From Amborella trichopoda (taxonomy: Eukaryota; Streptophyta; Magnoliopsida; Amborellales; Amborellaceae), in the NCBI RefSeq assembly GCF_000471905.2, contig NW_006497735.1, positions 739,619 to 803,618 on the forward strand: a stretch of 64,000 nt of DNA, given 5' to 3'. This document shows positions 12,271-23,204 of this stretch, in pieces. The stretch's first letter is position 1; each line of letters begins with the position of its first letter. The notes below the pieces were generated by a model. That model saw only the letters and a list, made by a program, of their open reading frames with translations. It had not been told where the DNA came from and searched no databases. A program made the position numbers and the translations under genes.

Positions 12271-12650
12271 GGGAAAAGTTTATATAGAGCCAAGGCTCTA
12301 AACAATCAAATTGGAGCCTACCCCAAAAAATTCACTATAAGAGGTTGTTTTGATGCCCAAATATCTTCAAATTGTTTATCTCGACATTAAGATGTATGGA
12401 TATGAGAAAAAAAAAATGGATTTCAAGTTTTGGATATAGTGTATTTTGTAATGCATTTTTGGGACCGTAAATTTTCAAGTTTATATAGATATGTCGATCT
12501 ACACTATTTGTGAAGCTTTAAACTGTATAAATAAAGATGAAAATATATTTTAAGGCCATCACAAATATTTTCAGTATGAAAACCACATGTCTCAACACTA
12601 TTTGAAGGTAGGCTCTAATTTGAGTGTTTAGAGCCTAGGCTCTATACAAT
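12271..12650 (+). mobile_element. MULE-like MITE, family M1
   Basis: It starts GGGAAAAGTTTATATAGAGC and ends GAGCCTAGGCTCTATACAAT, which is the inverse of the start apart from a worn tip. It is colinear with the copies at 10719 and 54807, including the central phrase 'ttgtttatctcgacattaag'. Confidence 0.8.
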
Positions 12651-12782
12651 ATATGTGTGTCTGTGCATGCAGAAAGAAAGTAATGTTTTCTTGTAGTTGG
12701 TGCTAAAGAAGAGCCGCATGTTTCATTTGTTCTTCTTGTTAAAAACACTAAATTGAATAAAGTTTCATTATATATTTTTAAA

Positions 12783-13021
12783 AGAATAAGTATGTAAAGA
12801 GACCAATGACTTTTCGAAAAGGGGTCACAACTCAACTATTCGTGTTAATCAAATTTCAAATCAAATGTTAGTAAGTGTGCTTGTGACTAAACTCAAAGCT
12901 CAACAAAAAATTCTTGAACTTCGTGATATATCCCAAGACATCCAATTGGACATCTTATGGCTAAGATTGATTGTGACCTCATTGTACTAAGGATTAATGG
13001 CCTTATAGTATACAATCCCTG
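12783..13021 (+). mobile_element. Palindromic MITE, family M2 (diverged)
   Basis: The left end carries AAGAGACCAATG and GGGGTCACAA. The right end carries TTGTGACCTCATTGTACTAA and TAGTATACAATCCC, the inverse pattern seen in the better copies. The interior phrase 'gacatccaattggacatc' recurs near 20400. Confidence 0.65.
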
Positions 13022-13184
13022 GATTGAGCTATCTCAAAAATTGCCTGAACCGCATGAATCAAATCGGAACTGAACCTCGGCAAAGTTGGGGCCGATTCCC
13101 ATTTTTTATTCAAATAAATGACCTAAAAATGGATACTTTTTCTCTCAAATGAATTATTTTTTTTTTGTTTTTTTTTTTTTTTTT

Positions 13185-13345
13185 AACTATGAACTGTTAG
13201 TAGTGGACTATCAATTTTTTAAACTATTGGTTGTTTTCAAAAGGAGTTAGCAATGGTAGGGATGGAAACCGAGACTAGTAGCTGAGTCACAGGAGCTACC
13301 CCTTAACCTCAGCCCCATTCCTTCCCAAACAGACATTATAGTGGT
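13185..13345 (+). repeat. Dispersed repeat R1, forward copy
   Basis: This stretch (from CTGTTAGTAGTGG to CAGCCCCATTCCTTCCC) is the diverged reverse complement of 16015-16175, with matching order of AACCGTTAGTAGT, GGTTAGCA, GGTAGCTGA and CCCATTCC. The two copies face each other across 2.7 kb. Confidence 0.65.
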
Positions 13346-13824
13346 ATCAATTTCAAAAGGATAATTGGGTCCTATCACAACGGTAATTTAGTAATTGATA
13401 GGGGGCATTTTGGTTAAGGGTTTTACTATAAAACAAGATTTAAAAACACGATTTGGTGGCGCAGATGCCCCTCTAGAAAACCGATCTAGATTGGTAGATT
13501 AAAAAAATTTAAAAAGTTATCAATATTTAAGGGAATAAGAATCAATCCGAACCACGTTACTTTTAAAACCTCGATGAAAAATATAGAAGATATCTACAAT
13601 ATTACTGGAGAGTGATAGAGCGTCGAATTCACAATGGCAATTTTTGGTCTTTAAAGGAAAAATCTCAAGGGTGTTATTGTCATATATAAAATGTGCGTGC
13701 ATGTGAAAGGTGCGACGAAAGGGGTTCACAAGGGTAATTTGGTTATATCAGGAAAATGCCAGGGCTGTTATCGTAATATACAAGATATTTGTTTTTTTTA
13801 CCATTAAATATACATTAGATATTG

Positions 13825-14125
13825 AACAATTGTTTCATGCGGGCTGGACTGCATTTCTACAATATGCGATCCAGAGGTATAAAGCATCAATCTTAAAGAT
13901 GGATGCAAATAGGTGGTCCATCTAAAAACAATTGTAACTAACAGTGCAAATCTTCTTTTAATAAAATTATTATTTTTAGTTTTCAAAACTTATTTATTTT
14001 TCATATTCATGATCTCCATGTTAAAGATTATATATTCTCTAAAAATTAAGATCAAATTATATTTAAAAATATATTTATCGCCAAGCCCGCATTTCTACAT
14101 GAGCAGGCTTGGCTGCATGATTTTT
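13825..14125 (+). mobile_element. Twin-hairpin element, family M3 (best right end)
   Basis: It shares the left half of the 10031 copy nearly base for base. The right end is clear here: CAAGCCCGC-ATTTCTACATGA-GCAGGCTTG forms a hairpin whose loop contains ATTTCTACA, the same phrase found after the left stem. The left stem has decayed (GGACTGCA/TGCGATCC). Confidence 0.75.
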
Positions 14126-14457
14126 ATAGTGTTTCTCTTGATTAAACCCTTGTATTTTTCCTCTTAAATAAGATGATTTTCAATTTTAGGCATTCTCATC
14201 ATTTTTGCAAAAATATTGGAGATAATATAGTTAGAAATTTAAAGATAAATTTTATTTATTAAAATTTTAAAATAGTTCTATATATTTTAGATTTTACATT
14301 TCTGTTCCACATTTTGAGACCAAAAACATATTTTTAAATTTTATCGCACACCTATAAAAATATTAAAGAAATAGGGTGTGAGATTACTATCTTTTCATGA
14401 CATGTTGTACCCTCTAATTTCATTAAATCTCGGGAGTTTGAGGAACCTTTATACTTA

Positions 14458-14695
14458 GGGAATATATATAATGAGACCATTTACTTTTAGTACAAAGTGG
14501 TCACAATTAATTTTGACCATTGGATGTGAAATTGATTGGCTACATTTATTTCATTGACCAAGCTCAAAGTTCAAAAGAAATTTTTCCAAACTTTGCGACA
14601 CAACCAAGCTATCAGATTTCACATCGGATGGTTATAAGTAATTGTGACCTCGTTGTACCAAAGGTAAATAGTATCATTATTGTATACAATTCCTT
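14458..14695 (+). mobile_element. Palindromic MITE, family M2 (best copy)
   Basis: AATGAGACCATTTACTTTTAG on the left pairs with the right end (CTCGTTGTACCAAAGGTAAA, then ATTGTATACAATTCC). GTGGTCACAATTA pairs with TAATTGTGACC. Length is about 238 bp. A (TA)n run follows at 14694-14717. Confidence 0.8.
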
Positions 14696-15036
14696 ATATA
14701 TATATATATATATATATTAGAATGGTTTCAGGAACCTTTGTAATAAATTAGGCATGTCTAAAATGCCGTTTCCATGTTAAATGAAAATAATACAGAAAAG
14801 GTATTTATTAATTAAGATATTCAATGCTCACAATCTTTGATTTAAATTAGATAATCCCATCAAAACAGGGGTCCCTCTCAATAGAAACAGAAAAGTGTCC
14901 CATTAGGATAGATTAGATAATCACTCTTCCCTCCCTCCAATCCACACGCGCGCACACACAGAGAGAGAAAACCCAAACTGTTCCAACAAAAGGGAATATA
15001 TGAGAGAATCCAAACTGTTCCAATAAAAGAGAATAT

Positions 15037-15277
15037 GGGCGTGTTTAATAAGTGGGAGTTTCTGGAAGTGGGAGTTAAATGTCCCACTTCCATGTTTGAT
15101 ATTACTGTGTGGAAGCTGTAAGTGGAAAGGCGGCCTTCCATGCAGCTATTTTTTAGTGTTAAAATGAGTTCATTTTTGGAACACATCCCTTCCATAAAAA
15201 ATGATGGAAGAACAGTCTTCCATAATTTGTGGGAGAGTCCCTTCCACTTCCAAAAACTCAATGGGTCAAACGCACCC
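15037..15277 (+). mobile_element. hAT/Tourist-like MITE of 241 bp
   Basis: The left end GGGCGTGTTTAATAAGTGGG pairs with the right end ATGGGTCAAACGCACCC, and the inner arms TTTCTGGAAGTGGGAG and CCCTTCCACTTCCAAAAAC also pair. GGGCGTGTTT...AAACGCACCC is typical of plant MITEs. The target duplication is unclear (ATAT on both sides), so the superfamily is not settled. A frame on the opposite strand through it is incidental. Confidence 0.7.
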
Positions 15278-15724
15278 ATATGTTAAATTTGGAAAATAGT
15301 TGGTTGAGGTTTTTATGCTACATTAAATTTTAGTAGATATGGTATGAAGAAAAGGGATGACGATTACGCTATAGAGTATTTTTTTTTTTTGTTAATAATA
15401 CTGAATGACTCTAAATTATGAGGAAATAAGAGACTCTTTTTTGTTGAAATTAAATATTTCAAAAAATAAACTTCCCAACTAATTTTGCAGTATCCAATGC
15501 CCCTCTAATTGTTGGACAATTTGAAACTTGCTTTCTATTTAATTGAGTTCCTTCAATTTTGATGCTCTCTCTCTCTCGATTTCTGTGGTATTCTTTCTAA
15601 TGAAGAAATGGTTTTGCAGCGAGGCGATCCAATTGAGGAGAGACACAGGGAAAATACAGAACGAGGGCCTATTGTGGAGCAGCTCATTTATTGCATTAAC
15701 GGCTATAGAGAAGCAGCACTTTCA

Positions 15725-15799
15725 AAAGATCCTAAATTTGATCACATTGAAAGATCCTAAATTTGATCACATTGAAAGATCCTAAATTTGATCACATTG
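15725..15799 (+). repeat. 25-bp unit, three exact copies inside an exon
   Basis: The unit starts AAAGATCCTAAATTTGATCA and ends CATTG, repeated head to tail at 15725, 15750 and 15775. It encodes KDPKFDHI, a conserved segment of the chaperone. Because 25 is not a multiple of 3, the expansion destroys the frame. Confidence 0.95.
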
Positions 15800-16014
15800 A
15801 TGGTGCAGATAAGCAGAAGGTACAGAAGTGTATCTGTTCAACAACAAATAAGCTTTTAGTACATTATCACTATATTATTCATTAGTAAATGTTGTCTACT
15901 TGTATATTGAAGTTAGAAAGTGTTTAGGGGTTCGAGGGCTTGATACCTCTTCAGGATTTGATTATCGCTTTTCTTTTCCTGTTTTCTGAGTATAAATATT
16001 TATTTACTTAGATG

Positions 16015-16175
16015 TGGCGAAGTAAAAAAGGAATGGGGTTGAGGTCAAGGGCGGTAGCACCACCTGTGCCTCAGCTACCGATCTTGGTTTCCATTCATAC
16101 CAATGCTAACCCCTTTCGAAAACTACTAACGGTTTAATAAAATTGGTAACCCACTACTAACGGTTAACATTTAAA
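16015..16175 (-). repeat. Dispersed repeat R1, inverted copy
   Basis: Diverged reverse complement of 13185-13345. It lies in the first retained intron of the chaperone fragment. It could be a solo piece of a larger transposon, or one of a pair of terminal inverted repeats spanning 13.2-16.2 kb. Confidence 0.6.
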
Positions 16176-16187
16176 AATATATATTTA

Positions 16188-16760
16188 TTTACTTCGGTGT
16201 TGACCTGGTTTGGGTCTCATTTTACTTAGGTGTTGACCTGGTTTGGGTCTCATTTTACTTAGGTGTTGACCTGGTTTGGGTCTCATCCAATAATAGAATT
16301 AGTCAAGAAATTGTTATCACTTTCCTTCTGCTGGACCACTTGCGGTGGTTTGGGTCTCATCCAATAATAGAATTAGTCAAGAAATTGTTATCACTTTCCT
16401 TCTGCTGGACCACTTACTGTGGTTTTGCCTTCCAATTTCTATAGTCTCGTAAGTCTTCAGTCTTCAGTCTTTGTTATGTGAAAACAGATTACATACCCCT
16501 TGTAAGTCTTCAGTCTTTGTTATGTGAAAACAGATTACATACCCCTCTGTACCTCATACCAAGGGTCTGGCTGTTGCCTTCCAATTTCTACAATCTCGTA
16601 AGTCTTCAGTCTTTGTTATGTGAAAACAAATTACATACCCCTCGTAAGTCTTCAGTCTTTGTTATGTGAAAACAGATTACATACCCCTCGTCAGTCTTCA
16701 GTCTTTGTTATGTGAAAACAGATTACATACCCCTCTGTACCTCATACCGAAGGGTCTGGC
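16188..16760 (+). repeat. Nested minisatellites (33-bp x3, 74-bp x2, 46-bp x5)
   Basis: Three tandem blocks follow each other. A 33-bp unit (GGTGTTGACCTGGTTTGGGT...) starts at 16196, 16229 and 16262. A 74-bp unit (GGTTTGGGTCTCATCCAATA...) starts at 16273 and 16347. A 46-bp unit (GTAAGTCTTCAGTCTTTGTT...) occurs five times between 16449 and 16735, split by a longer spacer that is itself partly repeated (CTGTACCTCATACC). Short frames through this region are artefacts of the repetition. Confidence 0.92.
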
Positions 16761-18144
16761 CGTTGGTATCTTCAAGCCCTTAACTGAAATTGAGCAGAAA
16801 CTAAGCATGTTGAAACAGAAGAAGTCTCTGTTCGTATGTCCCAGAAATAGTTTGTATGAAATAAGTTTTGGTTGAATGTAGATCGCATCTCTTTTATATG
16901 TGAATAATTGCAAATTTCTAAATTAAAAAGCTAGAGATTGGCTCGGAAATTGTGGAGATTTGTTGAAGAAAATGGGTGCAGCCATGTTTAGAAGGGACAC
17001 TGTTAGGATCCCAAGATTGGGTATGAAACAGGAACATTAAAGAAACAACGAGTTTTTTATTTTTTATTTTTGATAATTCATGCAAAGTACACTTTCTAGC
17101 AAGGAAGATCCAAAATAACTTTTTACTCTTCTTGCTGATCAGTGAAACTAAAGTTGCTTTTCTTTTCTATTTTTTGAAACAAATTTTCCCGTTGTTTTCT
17201 TTTAAACCCTTTTTTTTAGGGAAAATTATAATTTGTACTCTGCAAATTACTGCAAAACTCAATTCCATCGAAATCTTCTCTCTCGAAGAAAAAGAACCTA
17301 CTCTTTTTTCTCTCTCAAAGAAAAAGAACCTACTCTTTTTTACCATACAACCTCACTTCGCTGTTGTGATTACTCTATACTTTGCAGGGACATCATTGAG
17401 CATATGCTTTGATAAATTTCCTTTGAGAGGTAACATATGAAGTATCGGTGAAATAAACAGTAAAAAGCTTTTAGTAAGGCTTCTATGATCTACTCTTTAA
17501 GAGCCCAAAACGTGCACCTGCTTGTTCCTCATCATGGTGCAGTGGAAAGGATGTGTGTTAATTGGTTTCCTCCTCGCACCTATAGGAAGAATTATTGCCT
17601 TTAAACTACTGTGAAACTTCTAAAATAAGTTGTTACTATTTAGGATTATTTTTCTTTTGATGAGTATTGTAGCTTATCATCGCTAAAAGTCCTCCAGTTC
17701 TGTGTCATGTGGTAATTTCTTAGTAATGATGACTAGTTACATATTATTTTAGCAAAGCTCAGTTCATGTTTGATGCTTCTTTAACTGTTTGGCTGAGTTG
17801 AAGTCATATTTGATGTTTGTTAAAATGTCAGGTTGTGAATGAGTGTACTGAGGCAGAAGCCTGGTTGAGAGAGAAACCTGGTTGAGAGAGAAAAAGCAGC
17901 AACAAGATGCATTGCCCAAGCATGCAAATCCTGTCCTCTTTTCTTCTGACTTGAAGAAGAAAGCTTAGACCTTAAGACAGGTAATCTTGAATGCTATATC
18001 TGCTGGTTCTTTCTTTATCAATTATTTATATCCTCACTTTTTTTCCCCACGAAACGAGTTACTCTTCTCTATAAATTTCTTTTTTTTTTTTTTGTTTTGT
18101 AAGTTACTCTTCTCTATAAATTTCTTTTATTTTTTTATTCTTTT

Positions 18145-18245
18145 GGGTGAGTCAGTGGGGAGAGGACCCCTTCCCTTGGTAGGAATTGAGCCTAGGATGT
18201 AGTGTTGCAAATCGTCAGGCGCTAACCAATTAAGCCTGTGCTCTT
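18145..18245 (-). mobile_element. tRNA-derived SINE head, family S1
   Basis: On the minus strand an A-box-like GGCTTAATTGGTTAGCGC precedes a B-box-like AGGCTCAATTCC by about 35 bp. A second copy with the same layout is at 56056-56155. It sits in the last intron of the chaperone pseudogene. Confidence 0.6.
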
Positions 18246-19969
18246 TTCATGTCTTCCCAATAAATTATGAATGCCATATATGCCATTTCTGTTTTCCTTT
18301 TTTAGTAACATAGAAAAGGAAATCTAAGCGGATTTCAAATGAATTATCTTTTCTACAGTTATTCCAGAGGAATTCTTATGAGGTAAAGTATAGAGCACAC
18401 ATGGTAACCACCAGGGCCTTGTTTGACGCTTCTCTACATGTTACATGTGGGTCATGTTTTCCTCCTGTACATGCGAAAACTATTATGCATATGGCCGTTG
18501 TGTCAAAATTAACAGAAATTTAGTTCCATTCAAGGATGAAATTCAGGGTTCAAATGCTTTGACGTCATAGTAGCCAGCTTTTCTTTCACTTTACCAAAAG
18601 CAAAAAAGCAAAAAGAGGAAAAAGAAAGAGGAAAAAAGGCTTGTCTTGATCGATTGAAAATTTGCCTCTAATTTATGGGGTGGAGTAAGTCAAACTCCTG
18701 TGGTTGTTTGCCTACTGTTAATCTATTGAATATCTATGATACTGTCAATTCTTTCTATAATGATTTCTTAACATGGGAGAGAGATCTTCAACATTTAAAA
18801 CATTAATACTAACTCAGGAATCTGGCTTGGGTCAAAGATGGTAGAGGCTGAGTTTTTATAGCCTAACGTCTCAAGTTCCATTCCTATGTAAACTTGTCCA
18901 AAAAAAGAAAAAAACATTGATTTTAACTCAGGTTAACTATTTCTTTCCTTTTTGGGTTCAGGTAGCTGACAACAGGTTCTGTAGACCTATCATGACAAAG
19001 CCAAAGCCTGCACCTGCCAAATCGCCAGCTCCTGCTGAGGACCTACCCCCTCCTCCCCATCCCACCGAAACCCAACAAGAGAGCGTGAACCCTAGTGAAC
19101 AGGGCCCCGAGGCTGAGGGCCAAGCCCCTCCCCCTGACACTGAGCCCATGGAAACTGACAAATCTGAAACCGCCTTTCCTGAGTGAAAGCTCAAAACAAC
19201 CTCCCAAGGTATGAAAATCGTTGGGAAGTTCTAAAAAAGCATGCTGCCTGTTCAGTTGTTATTCATTAGACGAGCCTCCTTTTTTTCCAGTAATCATATT
19301 TGGTATGTATTTTCTCTTGTTTATTTGCCCCATTATCGGCAAAAGCATTTTGGTTTGTAGCTGAGGTGGGGAAGGCAGTCTTGTTGGTGGTGTGTTTGAA
19401 AGGTTGGAGCCTCTAAACTTTTGGGGGGCCTCCATGATTTTGAAGGTCGAGAAAAATTTAAGAGTTCATGCCCTTAGAAATGGGTGCGTTTGTAGGCATT
19501 GTGGAGTGTGGGCCGTAAACCTATTGACTCCAACTTCGCAAATCAGAACTGGATGCAGACCTCTTTGTTCTACAGAAAAAATGTGACAATCATGGCAGGG
19601 GAGGTGGAAATAAGCCTCGAATCAATTCATGGAGAGAACGTAAGGTGAATGTGTTCGGCCAGTTGAAATTGTCTTCTGGGACTCCTGCCCCTCGAAGATC
19701 TTCTAGCCTTTGGAATTAATATTATGGTATCGTATGCGATGGGGTCGAGGGCCCTACAATTGGGTAGCCCTACAATTGGGTAGTTAGTCGTGGTTGTTCG
19801 CTTTGCAAAGTGGGCGCCTGTAGCGTACTTTGTTGTGCAATTTTTTTTTTTTTGATAATCAACTTTGTTGTGCATATTGTATAAATAATTTTCAGGTCTT
19901 CAAATCTAAAAAATTGATACCTACGCATCATTATCTGGAAAATGATTTTTTTTTTTATTTTGTCTTATG

Positions 19970-20350
19970 TAAAAGGTTCATATAAGGTTACAACATTAAA
20001 ATGTAGAATTAAATATGCACTTTAAAAATCGAACGGAAAAGGTCGTTTTAATGTTGAAAAACCTTGTAATTGATTGTCTTGACATATGGAAAAAAAAAGA
20101 GACTTTGAGTCTTAGAAATCTAGATCATCCATTTTCAACATTTTCATATGTATATTGATCTATTTGATTTTAACTATTTTTTTAGTTGAAAATTTTATAA
20201 TTAGATATAAAAATAGATTTTCAGATAATCCTAAAATTTCTTATACCAAACTTACATGCTATGATAAAATTTGGAGCTGCGCTTTAATTGGATTGTTTAA
20301 GGTTCTGTGTTTACTTCTAGGGTGTGGTTTGTATAAGGTTGAGGCTCTAA
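19970..20350 (+). mobile_element. MITE related to family M1 (subfamily M1b)
   Basis: It shares layout and inner phrases with 25205-25560 and 52855-53212: a gttttaatgttgaaaaa-type phrase near the left, ATTTTATAATTAGA in the middle, and GATTGTTTAAGGTT near the right end. The ends GGTTCATATAAGGTT and GTGGTTTGTATAAGG are only partly inverse. Confidence 0.55.
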
Positions 20351-20619
20351 ATGATCAAAGTAAGGTACATTTTCAAATAGTGTGGTGACATGTCCCAAGC
20401 CATCCAATTGCACATCCAATTGTTAAGATTAATTGTGACATCTTTGTACTAAAGATAAATGTATGATAGTATCTAATGTATACCATTTTAATAAAATAAT
20501 TAATATAGATTATTACAATCTTATTTATACATATAAGATTAAAATTTTATATAAGCTTTTTGTATTTTATATACCCTATTTTATAAAAAAATATACAAAA
20601 TGACTTTTTATTTTCTACA

Positions 20620-20820
20620 TAAGGAGGTCTCAATCCCTTTTGTCCGATTTTAAATCGAGTGGCTATGAGTGTGTCATTGACTAGACTCAATATTTAAATA
20701 AAATTTTTCAAAATTTATGACACATTTCATACTATTCAATTTGAAATCTAATGGTTAGGAACAATTGTGACCTCCTTCCAATAAAGATAATTGGTCTGAC
20801 AATATACGTTAAAAAGGGTG
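20620..20820 (+). mobile_element. M2-like MITE remnant
   Basis: It keeps GGAGGTCTCAATC on the left, 'gtgtcattgactagactcaa' inside, and CAATTGTGACCTCCTTCCAA with AATATACG on the right, the expected order for M2. Confidence 0.55.
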
Positions 20821-21120
20821 CAATACTATAGCGAGATTATATATTGTTCATTACTCCCTCACTCGAGAGACTGACTTGGCGAATTTCTTCAGTATGAAAA
20901 TTTAGGAACCACCTAAAATTGCTAGATGATTATTTAAAAAAAAACTGAGTTTTGAAATTTTTTGACACATATTTTCCTTAAAAGATTAGATGGTTTCTAT
21001 ACAAGCTGGAGACATTTTTTTTTTTTCACGGCATAGACGATTCACTTGGGATTTTTTTTCTTAAATTAGCAAATGTGACAAAGTTACATCCCAAAATTCA
21101 AGGTTCTCAAATTACAACTA

Positions 21121-21284
21121 CATTGGATTTTACTCAATAGTAAATACATATTATACTCCCATACAAGTATAAAATTTCTAAACTTCAATAACAACTTTGA
21201 CCCATTGGATTTTACTCAATAGTAAATACATATTATACTCCCATACAAGTATAAAATTTCTAAACTTCAATAACAACTTTGACC
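21121..21284 (+). repeat. 82-bp exact tandem duplication
   Basis: Two adjacent copies of about 82 bp starting CATTGGATTTTACTCAATAG appear identical. The sequence is otherwise unique here, so the event looks recent or is an assembly artefact. Confidence 0.9.
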
Positions 21285-21984
21285 CATCATCATCATAGCC
21301 TTTATCTAACTATTTGGGTTCGGTTATTAACAACACCAATAATCCTGCTAATAATAATAATTAAAGAGGGCCAATATTCTCCACGTTTTTCTTTGATGCA
21401 CTCAAAACATGGGTGGGCATAAATTGCAAAATATTTTCTATTTCCATTCATCTGACATGTTTTGACCTTTTTTTATGAAAGGAGTGAAGAGGAAGTAAGG
21501 AAAAATCCAAAGATAAAAATTGGCAAGGAAAAGGAAAAAAATATGGCATCTTTATTAGGGGGAATAAACTGAAAAGTTTGTTGGAAATTGGGACATAAAT
21601 ATAGTTAAAACTTTATTGAAACTTTGTATGCGAAAGAGAATTTAAGGGACTAGAATGATACGCGTAAGAGACTTAAGGGACTAGAACGAAGTGCTTGCTG
21701 TGAATCTTGGGATTTTGGGTAAGCAATAAAAGTAGGGGCAAAAGAGAAAAATACCCGTTCTTGCATCTTTCCATTGGACATCCGATAGCCATAGAGGTAT
21801 TATGCAGATAGTATGCTACATGTAAAATCAAGTGTGCATACTCCACAAGAGATAGCTGACATGAATCTCACATTTGCTCATGCCCATCGCTATAAAATCA
21901 AACGGTGGAATGAGTCATTTAGCATCCTGGTGCGGATGGTTTGGTTGAGATTACATGTATATTATTTAAGGACTGTACACTATG

Positions 21985-22205
21985 AGCCTATTTATTTTTC
22001 GCATAAAGAGTTCAAAATTATTTTTAGCCTATGGATGTGATATTAATCAGAGTAGAGTGCCTCACAACATTTGAGAGGTTTTTTATTTCGGACTTTGTGC
22101 CCAACAAGAACACGTCAGCAGCAACTCAATCTTAAAACTAAGGGTCAATGATGATTGTGACCTCTTTGTTCGAAAGTAAATGGTCTCGTTATATATATTT
22201 CCTAT
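21985..22205 (+). mobile_element. M2-like MITE remnant
   Basis: Interior phrases CTATGGATGTGATATTAATC and GGACTTTGTGCCCAACAAG, with the right end ATTGTGACCTCTTTGTTCGA and AAATGGTCTCGTTATATA, match the M2 pattern. The left end is eroded. Confidence 0.55.
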
Positions 22206-22274
22206 TATTTATGTACCGCATGTCGTGCCAATATGGGATCTTTTTACAAAAATCACTAGTATAAAGTTTGGGAT

Positions 22275-22475
22275 TGTCTACAAAGAAACCATTTATCTTT
22301 TGTACATAGAGGTCACAATCATTCTCACTCATTGGATAAATTGAATGGTTTGGGGTAAGTCCGAAAATTCGAGAAGTTTTTTTTGGAACTTTGTATCTAT
22401 TTAATGATACTCTTACAACCGCTTATTTTGAAATTTAAGGGTACAAAAAGACAATTTATCTTTTGTACATGGAGG
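22275..22475 (+). mobile_element. M2-like MITE remnant, left end present twice
   Basis: ACCATTTATCTTTTGTACATAG with GAGGTCACAATCATTCT begins the block. A near copy of the same end (CAATTTATCTTTTGTACATG) recurs at about 22452, suggesting nested or tandem insertion. Confidence 0.5.
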
Positions 22476-23204
22476 TCACAATCATTCTTATCCTTTAAAT
22501 TTCAAAATGGGTTTGGAGGAAGTGTCACCAGAAAGAAAACCTAATGCTGTGTTTCGATGAAGATATTCTTTGTGAACAATTTTTTTTTATGTTATACATA
22601 TAAAGTTTATTTTTAAAATATCTTTTAGAAAAATGTAGGAATGCTTGGATGACATCCTATTAAATGAGTCATTTGTATACTAGTGATAAGTTTAGCTCAA
22701 AGGATTAACATTTGGGTGACAATGAGTCATTAGTATACTAATGACAAGTTTAACTCAAAATATGGGATTAATAGTTTGGTGACAACTTGTTAATCGGTAG
22801 TTTTTTAGAATGGACTAGGGCTCTAATTGGAGCATTGGCAGTAGCATGCTAAGCTTCATGACTAATCCCTTTTTTTTGCTTTCTTTTTTGTTAATAAGTA
22901 TATGCGAGTCTCAGAGTTACACTCGGATCTCAACTCCTATAGATTATTGATGTGACAGTTACTACTTATATGTTATCTATAAAAAGAAGTTAAGCCCCCA
23001 AGAATATAAAGAAGACACTATATAAAAAGAAGAAAGAGAAACATATACAGGGAATGAGATCACTAAAGGAACTCTTAATTTGCCGCCAACTTGATGACTT
23101 GGTCTACAGGATTTGAATAGAAATTTAAGTGTGTATGTAATTTAATGACAAATCTGAATAAGTTGTTCATTAATATCAATTTTTACTTCATTTTTTTTTT
23201 GAGT

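Larger units (their letters stand above)
15620..19186 (+). pseudogene. 3' fragment of an Hsp110-type chaperone gene (Hsp70-14/15-like)
   Basis: The intact family makes Hsp110-type nucleotide-exchange partners of cytosolic Hsp70. Only the last exons are here: 15620-15819 (RGDPIEERHRENTERGP, INGYREAALSKDPKFDHI), 17832-17980 (NECTEAEAWLREK, QQQDALPKHANPVL) and 18976-19186 (RFCRPIMTKPKPAP, ending EPMETDKSETAFPE then TGA). All keep usable AG/GT borders and typical Hsp110 C-terminal text. It is dead: an exact 25-bp unit occurs three times (15725-15799), shifting the frame into TAA; a 17-bp unit is doubled (17860-17893), giving TGA; the usual KKAE reads KKA then TAG; and one extra A precedes the last intron. 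The ATPase domain is absent upstream, where transposons lie. Retained introns mean DNA-level duplication, not retroposition. Confidence 0.88.
19187..23204. other. Intergenic, mostly MITE remnants
   Basis: No gene is supported. It contains a related-M1 element at about 19970-20350, M2-like remnants at about 20355-20490, 20620-20820, 21985-22205 and 22275-22475, an 82-bp exact tandem duplication at 21121-21284, and an imperfect duplication of about 65 bp at 22660-22770 (GAGTCATTTGTATACTAGTG / GAGTCATTAGTATACTAATG). Confidence 0.6.

Noticed and set aside
14878-15279. 133-codon minus-strand frame
   Set aside because: Covers a MITE almost exactly; its text comes from the inverted repeats.
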